Source of the DNA: Micrasema longulum
Lineage: Eukaryota; Arthropoda; Insecta; Trichoptera; Brachycentridae
Assembly: GCA_022494885.1 (NCBI GenBank)
Contig: JAGVSM010002892.1
Span: 1 to 64,000, forward strand
Direction of reading: 5' to 3'
Length of the DNA: 64,000 bases
Position 1 is the stretch's first letter; the number at the start of each line of letters is the position of its first letter. The notes beneath the pieces were generated by a model, which worked only from the letters and a program-made list of their open reading frames with translations, had not been told where the DNA came from and did no database searches. The position numbers and the translations under genes were made by a program. Below are positions 1 through 12,100 of the stretch, in pieces.

Positions 1-324
1 AAATAAGTTCGGTAAGATTTTGGTTTTTATTATTATTTTATTATTTTATTTTTTTATTAAATGAAAAAAAAAGGTTTTTACGAAAATTTATACAAATATT
101 TTATCTGCCATTTGAAACATGTGTAGGATCCCATCGCTATGCGTTTTATGCCTATATACAATCTAGCGGCCGATCTGTGAAACGTCAAAATATACACGCT
201 AAAATTTTTATTAGTATTATTGATTGAAAAAAAAAATTGTTTTATCGGGATTTTTATAAATATTTTATCTGCCAATTAAAAAAAAAAAAATCATGGGTGA
301 GGACTCGGTCGATATACACCTTAT

Positions 325-619
325 ACAGGATGTTCTTTAAACCCTGTCACATCCGAAACCACGATGATCAGTTAGAGAAAGCAGACATATTGGCACATTA
401 AAATATTTTTTTAGAACGACTAAAATCTTAAAAAATAAAATACAGAGAAAAAACAAATGGTTGCTCACTTCTGCAGGGGGGAAACGAAGGGGGGGGGGAG
501 GGGGAGTCTGAACTGCACGGCCGCGCCCCCTTCGCTAAATATTTTAATGTGCCAATATGTCTGCTTTCTCATACTAATCAACGTGGTTTCGGATGTGACA
601 TGGTTTAAAGAACACCTGT
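325..619. mobile_element. Foldback element with ~84-bp inverted arms and G-rich spacer
   Basis: 325-408 and 537-619 are inverted copies with about 7 mismatches (shared words: TTCTTTAAACC, GTCACATCCGAAACCACG, GAGAAAGCAGACATATTGG). The arms extend imperfectly outward by about 12 bp. The spacer contains G runs at 476-481, 489-498 and 500-504. No coding capacity. Confidence 0.75.
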
Positions 620-630
620 TTATACTAAGT

Positions 631-711
631 TTTTGGCGACCGCATGAACTGGAAGCGTGGCGACTTCTGTAATCTGGCTACTCGTTGGTCGGGTGAGGTG
701 GAGGTGGAGGT
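631..711 (+). mobile_element. Possible C-terminal tail of a LINE reverse transcriptase
   Basis: The frame reads GDRMNWKRGDFCNLATRW then a Glu-Val repeat and stop, resembling the DR-x-x-W-(K/R)-R end of non-LTR RT proteins. Short and weak. Confidence 0.25.
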
Positions 712-719
712 CTAAGGTC

Positions 720-2585
720 GAGGGTCCTGCAGCTGAGTTTTGCGGGCAGAATGGGCCCATACGGAGGACAGACGCAATCAATTATTTCTAGTCTTAGAGT
801 AATAATATATAAGATTACGGAATGATAAATTATCGTTATTACTGTGCTTTAATTGCGCAGGTAAGAGGTACATGCTAATTTCGTAAAAAAAAATGTTTAT
901 TTAGCATTGTTATTTATATATAAAAATGAGGCGAACCCATAAAAAAGTCTTTTTTATAAATATCTCATCACAAAAAAAAAAAAATCTCCCCTTTAATTTG
1001 ATCGTTCAATCGATCTTAAAAATGCAGTTGAATTTATATATTTAACAGATAAACTAAAATAGGTATAGAGTAATAATACAAATAGATTAGCATCTTAATT
1101 AACGACAAAGATCTTTGATGGAATAACAATATTGTATTATTTAAAATTAAATATCTCAATCATAAACAGAAATTGTTATTGCTTGGATATTTTTTAAACT
1201 TAAATCGGAAACCATACATATTTGCAAAATATCTTAATGTCAACTGGAGCAGTAATGTTTTAATTTTATATATTAGTCTGTTGTTTGTTATTATCATTTT
1301 GATTTCGTAAAAATGACTACGGTATGTACGCATCTTGTTTTTTTTTTAAACATTTATGCAATTCGTTTATTTGACGTTTGTCAATTTTTGCTTTTCGGAA
1401 TAAAAAAAATACAGTCATAAATCATTTAAAAAGGTACGATGAGCCCTTTCAAAGGGTTCAATAAAAGCAGGTTTAAGTAAGTGTATCCATTTACATAAAA
1501 TGCATTTTACTAGTATTATTAATATTATTACAAAGAAAAAATGGTTATTTATGCCGGTTAACAGCGTAAAAATTTGGCACTATTAAATTAATAAAGTTGA
1601 CATTTAATTGCACTTTGCATGATTGATATAATCAGTTTATTTTCAAACTAAAGTCACCCGTGTGTTAAAATACATATTGCTTTTTAAATTTATTTTATTT
1701 TGTAAACACTATTTACTATTTTGTTTTTTCAACGCATATTCTTTGTATAAAACTGTTGTGATGTAATTTGTTATTCCTTTTTTTATTTTTTTATTAATAT
1801 TTAAAATGCTCATTTCTACCCAACATGTTATTTTAATTTGAAGGTAAAAAAATGTTATCCAGCATATATTAATAAAATAAAATAAATCCACTACATAATT
1901 AAAATATTATAAATACATTCAGGTAAAACAAGAAGCTCACAACTTTTAAACTACAATTATTATTGAAAATTCCCTTAAAATACACAATTGACGCCAATAA
2001 AATACAAAAATACATAATATAAATAATACATTTTTTTGACAACTTTGAAATTGGAAAAATATCATTTGACTAGATGTTTCCGTATTTAAATTTAATATCC
2101 GTTTCACGTTCAAATAAATAAAAAGAAGCCTCTTTCCCTTTGACTGAGTAGAATTTAAATGTAAAAATATATTTTATTTCACACGTCAATACGAGTCTAA
2201 GTTTTGAAACGAGAAAGGAGAGAACTTTATCGGAACAGTTAGACTCAACTATGTTTATGTTGCTTGCAAACCCGACGCCGACGGTTGGGCCTGGTTGCTG
2301 GTTGCGTACTGCGAATCAACACCATTTTATTAAAAAAAACTACTAGTGTAACAAAAGTTATTTTAATGAAAATTGGTTATTTCAATAACATAAAACTACA
2401 AAATGCACTTAGTGAATCAACATTATGATATTGCTAATTTACTTAATTATTATTCAATGGTGGTGATACGAGTAGTTGCCTTGCGCTGTTAATCTTTTCA
2501 ACTGTACATTACCGTTTACTTGCAAAATTTCTTGTTACAAAGTAATCGTGACAATCTAAGTAATTATTATTTCCTTTCATTACAG
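720..2585. other. Upstream AT-rich sequence, nothing recognised
   Basis: No convincing open frame, RNA gene or repeat between the foldback region and the probable 5' UTR acceptor. A modest GC rise at 2200-2330 may mark a promoter or non-coding first exon. Confidence 0.5.
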
Positions 2586-3054
2586 GTTGCAGAATCGTTC
2601 GATCACCTGACGGCTGGAAAAACTACACATAATCTCACATCAGATCGCAGCAACACAGTCGATAGAACGCGCTTGAATGGATAAATCAAGCCGAGAAAAT
2701 AATTCAAAGTGCACTTGCTCCGCGGATTGCCAAATGCGTCAATTCGTAAAACAAACGAAAATAAATTATTTTAAATAATAATATAATTATCACGCGATAA
2801 TAAACAATGTGCAATGTGAACAGATAACCCACGGGGTAAAAAATATGTTTTTGTTTTTTTTTTACTTTAATTTTTTTGTTGCGTTTTAATCGCTATTTGA
2901 TAAAATTAGTTTATTATTTAGTGTAGTTTTTGTGTAATCATTCAAATCTGCTCGTTGATCGATAAGTTGTACAGTTCTTAGCGGTGAATTTAAGTCAGTA
3001 TAATCGATTTCGTAACCGTGATTTTGTGATTGTTATATTTGTGTGAGTGGCAAT
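2586..3054 (+). other. Probable 5' untranslated region of the MCT-like gene
   Basis: A pyrimidine-rich tract ending CATTACAG at 2585 looks like a splice acceptor, so the first coding exon may begin at 2586 with about 470 nt of leader. The leader has stops in all frames before ATG 3055. An upstream non-coding exon or promoter may lie at about 2200-2330, where GC content rises, but no core promoter element is convincing. Confidence 0.4.
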
Positions 3055-3181
3055 ATGTCTCATGGAGTTGTGGAGAAGAAGAGGGGGGAGGGAGAGAACG
3101 GGAGATGCTCCCCGCCCCCTCCCCCGGACGGGGGTTGGGGGTGGGTTGTCGTACTTGCATCCTTCATGATACACATCGTTA
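3055..3181 (+). CDS. MCT-like gene, coding exon 1
   Basis: Encodes residues 1-42 and the first base of codon 43: a charged Gly/Glu/Lys/Arg-rich N-terminus, a five-proline run, then PDGGWGW and the first half of membrane segment 1 (VVVLASFMIHIV). The donor is A|GTAAGTATT at 3182, a near-consensus site. The exon is markedly GC-rich (G and C runs at 3085-3150) against an AT-rich background. Reading through the donor would add a meaningless tail. Confidence 0.93.
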
Positions 3182-6100
3182 GTAAGTATTCAACGCGATT
3201 TTTTACCCTTTACATACCCTTTGACGACCTATTATTTCCCTTCGCGGTAAAATACATTTTTGTTCTGAAGGTAATTATTTAGTACATATTTATTCATCTA
3301 TGGTATAAATATTTACTTTTTGCATGTCATAAATGATATAAAATATGCAAAACAGAAACTATGGAAAAATATGGGACCTTTCGAAAAAAATGCGAAAAGA
3401 TTTTTTTAATAAGAATATTACTGTTTTAAATTATCTACAAAATAAAATATATAATGTGCATCGGTTTGTATCAACATGCATGAAAAAGAAAAAAAATACT
3501 AATAGGGAAAACATATTTTTTAAATATTATTAACGTTATTTTACCCAATAACCCGAAACATTTTATTTTTCATTTATTAAATTCTTGTAAAATTTTATTT
3601 AAAATATTATTTAATCAACAATATTTTGAGATTGTCTAAATTTTTGAAGTCAAGCTCTTTAACTTCACAAACATTAACAGATGAAAGAATTGAAGGAATA
3701 TAGATGTTCAAATATGGGCAGAATGGTGAATGTTACACTGTGTATAAAGTGGCCACTTAAAATAAACCTAATACTGCAATATAATTTACAAAGTACTAGC
3801 ACTGAGTTTAAAGCCTTTTGTTATTGGATCCGAGATTTTATATATGTAATTGAAATTGCATCTCTAAGCGCCATGATGCTGATATAAATTAAAGTTTTAT
3901 CAATTCGTAAAACCAAGAAACATAGACAGATTTTTTGGTCGACTTTCATATTTTTGGTTGGATACAAGATTTTTTATATCAAATTTGCACCTCTCAGCAA
4001 AATCATGTAAACTAGTTATAAAAAAAAAAAAATTACGGCAGGTATGCAAGTTTCCTTATCAAGGTATAATTTACAAATAAGATATTTAATATTCAATAAA
4101 AAAACATATTTTTTTAAAGAATCTTGTGTAGTTTTTAAACAAGTAGGTAAAAAGGGGGTAATAAACATAGTTATTTATTTTATTTTTAACCCTACATAAC
4201 CATTTGATTCAATGTGCTTAATTACATCAGAAACAAGCCGAAACATTTTTTTTTATGCATTAACGTTTGAAAGATTATATTATCTAATCAATCGTTACTA
4301 TCTCGTTGACCTTATTTATAACATACTTAAAACATTATTCGTGATGATTTTAAAAACAAAGCAAGTAGCCAGTTATTGGCCTTCGCTATAACGCTATAAA
4401 ACACATCGAGATAACCTCTAAAACTAGTTATATTACGTGTGTTGTTTATTTAATTATATATTTAAACAAAAAAAAAGAATAATAAAATAAATAAAGAATT
4501 AAAACGAAGACCTGTTGCGATAAATTCAATGAAAAATTAAAATTATCGTACAAAACCAATAGAATAAAGAATATACTTAATCTTGAAATATTATTATCCA
4601 AACATGGCTAATGGTCAATTATTTACTGTAAGTAAAGTGATATTTTTTTCGTTAGCACATTTTAATTGAGTATATATGCATTTGTCACATGTCATTGTGA
4701 AAAATCAGATTTAATATATTATAAAAAAAACAGATATTATACAAAACCTGTTCAGAAAATAAATGATCTATTTTTTTTTTTTGTTGGAAAAAGTGTATTT
4801 GAAAAAAAACAGGATAATGTTAATACACGTGTTGACTATTTTTCCACATAATTGCCATCCCGTTTAATGCATGTGGCGAGCCGTGGCACAAGCTTCTTTA
4901 TGCCCTCCTCGAAGACCAGCTTCTTGCCCCACTTCAGACCTCTTTCTGCACCTGCTTGTCTGTTGAAAATTTATTTCCACCCATGTGTGCGTTCAGGGAA
5001 GCCCGTCCTCACTTAGCCTTAGCCACCAAAGCGGTCATGGACTCATTTGGATGGGATGTTTAGAATCGCCCCCCTCATTCTCCTGAATTTGCGCCTTCAG
5101 ATTATCACTGACTAAAACGGGATTCCCATGTCAAGGATATCTACCGCCAGGCAAAAATACTTCCTTTCAAGGTGATGCCACTGCATGACATAACCGATAC
5201 TATTTTGAATATCATAATTTTTTCTGCTCACACAAATTTAAAATACACATTTGGTCATGATATTTACAACAATAATACGCCTGACTCGGGGAATCTTCAT
5301 GTATCCAAGTTTCGCTCTACGAAATTCGGCATAAAGTCTTAGGAAAATATTGGTTATTCCGAATTTAATAAAACTTGATGAGCTAAAACACGAAAAGTCG
5401 AATAGCAAATCCAAATGTGTAAAAATGAAAAAATATACTTAAATCTTTTTGAGAGTGATAGTTATTAATGTAATTTATATAGATGGTGTTCTGTATTTTA
5501 TGTTTCTTTTATTACGTTTTCTTACTATTTCGGATGTATTAACTACGTGTGATATTACGTTTTGTCAAAAAAATGTTTTCTTTTTATGTACGGTCCCAAA
5601 TATTTATTTCAATAATTCCTGGGAGTATAATATCTGCTACATGTATTATGTGATTTATAAATTATAAAATAAATGAAAAATATTTTTACCTCCCTGAAGA
5701 CACAATAGGTGGAATTAAATTCTCAACCGACAAGCAAGTGCAGGTTTAAAAGTGGAGGAAGGAGCTCGCGGGAGAGTTCTTCGAAGAAGGCATAAAGCAG
5801 CTTGTGCCACGGCTCACCATACGCATTGAACGGGATACTTCGTTTTAATATAGTATAAAATAGAACTAGAATCCTGGATAAGTGCTTTTGAATCGATGAC
5901 TACTATCTGGTACAAATCCTGATAAAGGAAATCGAGTTTGAAACAAGTCCTTCTCGTAATGCAGTAGTTTGTCACTAGCCTATCTTGCCTGAGGTTTGAT
6001 TCATGCAAGGTACCTGAAGCGGAAGATTTATCACCTTACCTTCTATGTAACTAAAATGATCAAGATACGTTAAATTTGGAGCACCAATTCAATTCCAGTG

Positions 6101-9100
6101 CCCAATGCACGACTGAGTGTGGACAGAAAAATGATGATGAAAATTGAAAAAAATCTTTGTAGATTTTTTAAAGATTGCATCAAATGAACTTGATTAACGT
6201 TTTTATATCGTGTAAAAATAATATTGTTAAATGTGTAACAAGGTAATCGCATTATGTACTATATAATTAGCTTGTGTATTTCAATATAAATAAAATGCTT
6301 TTGTAAAGAATAAAATGAATACTAAGTCAACAATTTATCAATACTTATAAATTATTCATTCAACGCTTGAAATGCGATAAATAACTTCGAAGATTAATAA
6401 CTATTTAATACACGTTATGCATATTTTATAAATAGTTATTTCTTGCTTGTAATTCATTTAAAAAGAGATAAAAACAGTTAGTATGTCACCACAACCTAAA
6501 TCAATTGTTTTTTTTTTTTTGCGGTCAATGTTTAATATTGTAGGTAATGTTTTAAACTAAAATTTATAATAAAACTTGAGTTTATTATTTGTTTAATTGC
6601 TTTTATATGTAAACTTATTGTATATTACAATTACTGAAATAAAAATCTCTGAAAACTAATCACATATTTCTGTGGCTTCGGTCTAAAAGGGCCAATGTCA
6701 TAAATCACAACGTTACAGGAGAGTATTTTATCGCGATTTTCTGACGTTATAATGGACTGTTTGAGACGTTTGAAACTAGTATCAATAAAAAAAAACCCCT
6801 ACGACATGTGAGTGTGTATATAAATTTGTTAAATATGTGTATTTTTTATTGACGTAAACGCCCTACAAATTGATTGCATGAAATAAATGAAATCTGACAT
6901 TGGCCCTTTTAGACCCAGGACACAGATTTTATAGTTACGTAAATGTAACATTTAAAATTTACATAAAACAGGATACACAAAAAAATATACAGAGCAAAAA
7001 TATTACTTATTTATATATTGTTGTATGTCATTATTATTTTTTTATTTACTGACCATAACTATTATAAGTATAATATTACCCAATATAATTTTATTCTTAC
7101 AAAATAAAAATAAAATTATATTGGGAATGTAAAATATAGATACTTAATTAAAAATAACGTTTCTACCCCTCTCATAGAGAAATAATTTGTTTTTAGAGAG
7201 AGAGAGAGAGTGTAACATTAATTTGTATTATTTTAACAAGCTCCTCAAAATAAGACAATATACTCTAAAATAAACATAAACTTCTACTATGTGGGGTTCA
7301 AGATAGGGTGATTCTCATCATCTTTTGAAATTTAGATTAGTATAAATCATCATCATCCTCTTTTTGCACCCAGAGGTGCATACGTTACTGCAATTGTAAA
7401 TTAAATGCCGTATAGTTCTATCAAAAAACAAAAAAATAAAGGCAAGGTAATAAGCCTTACGCTTCAGGTGCCAGTCAAGAAACAATGAAATATTGCCGTT
7501 CAATATTTTTAAAAAAAATCAATATTTCACGTTCACCCTGCCAGAAAACGAACCTAGGACTTAATTAACGAAAAGCGAACGCGTCAACCACTATATAACA
7601 AGGTGGACTTATCTCCACTAGGTTTCCTTAATGAAGATTTTAACCTGAGAGCAGTCATCAAGCGAATTCCCAGACGAAACAGCTCGTCCGGGAATTTGCT
7701 TTAATTTTTCACATGGAAATGTATTTTTCGTCTGCCTGGACACTGAGTAAATTATACAAAACCGTTTCATTCATTAACAATTTTAATCATTTTCATTTTC
7801 AAAATTACCTTAACCAAATAATTTATTCCTAAATTTTAATTATCCTTTCTCGTTTCAAAACAATATTTTTGCAAGAAAAAAAAACAAATGTCGAAATTAA
7901 ATGTTAAATATACATTTTTTAAGTTACCTACGAGTATATTGGTTTTAATTAAGGAATGATGACTATTGTCCATGCGATGATATTTCTTCACAGAGTATCA
8001 AACATCTGTTTTTTCAGTGCCCATTTTTCAGTTGACAACGCCAAAATATTGAAGCAGAATTTAGAAGATTGAATATCCTCAACAGATATTCACATAGCCG
8101 TTTAAGTATTTATCACCGCCATTGTTCTTAGACTTTGCGACAGTGGCGATTGGACTCATAAACCCAATAAACCAAAATCAGTTATCAAACATCCCATTCC
8201 CAAGATAGAAAATAACGAATTTTCCCGAGTACCTTCGCTTTGTACATGACACGTTAATAAATACAGGGGTCTAATCATATTTTTTTTTACAAAAACAGAT
8301 CAGTCTTACGCTTCAGGTGCCAGGACAACAATTGGACTGCTTTTTTTTCAGTACGTTTAATATTAATAGAAATCGATTTCATGGCTGGATTTAAGGTAAA
8401 ATCGAAGTCAAATGTTCAGTTTAATTTTAACAAGCGCCACGGTGCAGTTGATAAAACGACCGACCTGACTGAGAAGTAGATGTCACGGATTATATTTCCA
8501 AGAAAAGGTAGAAAGAAACAATAAATGAAGATTTCACTCAATGAAGAACTTTAGTCCTACGAGAAATTGGAAACAAAAAATGATTTCTTACACGCAATAA
8601 AGTATTAAACTATACGGCAAGTTTCTTGAAAAACGTACGTCTTGTACGAATTCTATTTAACAATATTTTCATAACTAGCGGGTTCGTGAACCTGGGACTA
8701 GTAGACATAAACAATCACATTATTTGCATAAGCGAATTATTCGATTATATACATAATCATAACCGTTAATATACACCGATTATATATCGATAATAAGTCG
8801 TTAACAGTGATGCTCATAATGAGGAAGATCAGCCCTTCGGAAAATTGGATATAAGAGATGTTTAGCGCTTTAGCGCGGGAAAAAATAGAGCATTAAATTT
8901 TACGGCAAAATTTCTTGAAAATATATGAAAAAACAATAAAAAATATTTTAATAACGACGTCGCTAGTTTATATGAATCAACTAATGATATAAGAGTTGAA
9001 AGAAGTTAAAAGAAGAAGAGGAAGAGAATTTGAAATAAACAAAACTTTAAAAAATCATAGCGCTGATAATACGATGAATACATTTTTTTTTTAATTTGAA

Positions 9101-12100
9101 ATATTTAATAGTATTTAAAATTTAAAAAAAAAAAAACCACTTAACTTTTTCATCATCATTTCCTTTTCCGCACCTAGTGGTCTATGGGGCGATGCATTGG
9201 TACTCCAATAATGCAGCGTATTTCGATCATCTATTACATGAAGGTAAGGTGGTCAGTTTTACGCTTTAGGTGCCAGAAATATTGTAGTGAATCACTATTT
9301 ACAAAAAAAACCTAACTTCCTTCTATTTCCTCTCTTTCTCACACCTGCTGACAAGCCTCTAGAATGGAGACTGAGCAGGTAACCATTTTTCAATGTTTTA
9401 AATTTGATTTCAGTCCAAATCTAGATTTTGAGTATTGTATGTCCAACGAAACTTTACAAAATTTAACGAAAAAAAGTTTGAAATTAAACATATTTCCAAG
9501 GCACGTTTTAAGCGCCATTTGGTCTTAATAGCCCAATCATAAACTCGGCAAATGATGACAAATTCTCATACTCTGACGTCACCAGTCTTCGTAGCAACTC
9601 CGTAACAACGTCAATCTTATATACATCGTGGTACCTTTAGAATAACAAATATATGTACTCAAATATTGAAGATTTTTTATATTTTTTTAAACACAACACC
9701 GGTGTAACAATCAATAATACACAATGTCAAAAAAAAAAAACAACAACGCCAGATATGTTATTAATCATTAAATGTTAATATTTTTACGATATGCAGTGTA
9801 AATAAATAAATAAGTGCAAAAAGAAGATACTAAAAAAGGAAAGAAATAAACGAAATCTCACTGTGAGCAAAACATATTAATTATGCCGAATTGAAGGTTA
9901 TATCTTTATAAAAGATGACATGAAATATGTATTTAAAAATGTGTTTTTACACTAGAATATTTCATGATCCCTCCCTGGACATGAAGACTGATCATATTAC
10001 TCGTACCTTCATGTAACAAAAATGATCAAGATACTCTGCGATTTATATACGAATCCAGTGCCCTAGGCACTATTAGGTGCGGAAAGAGAGTGATGATGAT
10101 GAAAGTTATAGTTTCAACTGAAAAACAACAATAGACGTAATAACTGAGATGATGTTCTTTTTTTATATTTTTGTATATAAATTTAAGCCTTTCAATACTG
10201 AATTAATTCCTGTGATTTTAAAAAATATTTTACAATTTGAAAGAACACTTTATCTTAAACGAAGTGTTATTATCTAACAATATATGTTTATTAAATTGAA
10301 TTGCAAGATTTTGTTTATTTGGACTCATATATCTCTGAGGGTCAAAAGGTGCTTGCACAAAATAAATTAAAAAGCGCATCTAAATTGCAAAACAATGCGA
10401 TGACTCGACTGCTCAAAGTTTGACAAGATTGAAGCGCACCTCAAAGGTAACAAAACTGTAAATAGTACATTTTTACAGTTGTGTTTTTCAATATTCTCAT
10501 ATGGCGCAGAAACGTGGACAATTACAGACATACGCAGGAGAGAATAGATGGCTTCGAGATGTAATGTGGGCGTCAAATGTCAAAGATCCCATGGAATTTC
10601 TTCAAAACATAGTCAGACGTGACTCGGAAATTCCGCAGAAAATAATAATCACGGACAGTGTGCCAGGACGAAGAAGCAGAGACAAATCTACAATGCACTG
10701 CGATACGTGCGGCTGTAGAAAAGGGCGCAGAGTCCTGAAGGGTGGAGATGCATTGTCAATAGAATAGTTTGGGAAAGTAGCTTCATGGCCCTTAGAACTG
10801 AGAAACGACAAAGAAGAAGTTTAATTTAAGTGAAACATATTTAAAACTTGCCTCAAAAATTATTTAAAAGGATGAAAGGAATTCGTTTCGACAAACAAAC
10901 GAGCCGGAAACCAGGTGTCAAAAAAACGAACGTTTCCATGTAATACCAACTACTAACAAAAGCAGAAAAAATAGAAATGTAGTTGGGGATACCAATAATA
11001 AAAAATGAAACTCGTCGTTTTTTATTTCCCGTAGGTATGACAGTAAATAAATCTTGTGTAAAGTGAACACTCGGTCCGGTAGGGTTAAAATGTCTTAAAG
11101 TGGTCTTAAACAAAAAAAGGTTTCAAGGTGACATGCAGATTTTTAAGTGATAAGAAGTTTCTTTCAAAAGCAGAGTTCTGCAGAAAGGGGAAAATCTACA
11201 CTGAAGCGCTGCCGTCAGAGAATGTTTAATTACCTTGACGGCACTTTTACAGAAATTTAATGTAAAAATTTATTAAGATAGAAATTGAGAATATTTCCAG
11301 AAAAGTAAATTAGTAAGTCTAGGCATTTAATTGGATTGTAACCTTAAATAATACTCCTAAGGTTAAATAAGTTTTTTTTATACGTGAAAAAGATTTTTTG
11401 TAGGTACGTATTTTGGAAACGAACATGTTAGGCACAAACACAATACATGGTGGAATATTATATTTCCTTTAAGTAAAATAACAATTAGATTCCCCATAAT
11501 TTTATTTATTGTTAACACGACCTTCCGCGTTCATATTCTGAAACTCTTACAAAATTAATTAAACGTAATTGAAATAGGTATCGAGGGTGAGTTTCGTACG
11601 TTTTGTCAAAACTGCTTACCAATTGAACGTAGTTATGCAGAAAGCAGCTAGTCTACAATTTTGAAAAATGAGATATTGATGTTATCGTGTGCAATCAAGT
11701 CAATTCTATGTTCTGCTAAAAACAGCCGGACCGCTTTCATACAAAAAACCGTAAAAATCACCGTCTGAAAATAGTGAATTTCTCAATTTGCAGAAAACAC
11801 CCACAGGACTGGAAAAGTTCTTGCTTGTAATACCAAAAAACTAATGTATTCATTGTTAATCATTTGTCAAAGTCAAAAATATTCCAACTGTTGTGTAGAT
11901 TTGATAATTCACTCTTCTCAAAAAGGTGCTATTATCTCAGTTTCTCTTTTCTGGCTGCTTTCTGTATAACTACGTTCAATTATTGTAAGCCGCCATTATT
12001 AATTTACGATTTTTTGAAAGATACTTGGTTATTAAACAACCAAAAAAAAAACGGTTTTCTAAATGGGGTCTAGAGTTCCCACCATCCAAGCGCTCTGCAG

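Noticed and set aside
3043..3054. In-frame GTG upstream as a start for the transporter
   Set aside because: Eukaryotic initiation at GTG is rare, and the ATG at 3055 follows an in-frame stop at 3019 with a suitable context.
10501..10767. 88-codon open frame on the + strand
   Set aside because: Out-of-frame reading of the LINE RT fragment. The SYGAETWT motif is in another frame.
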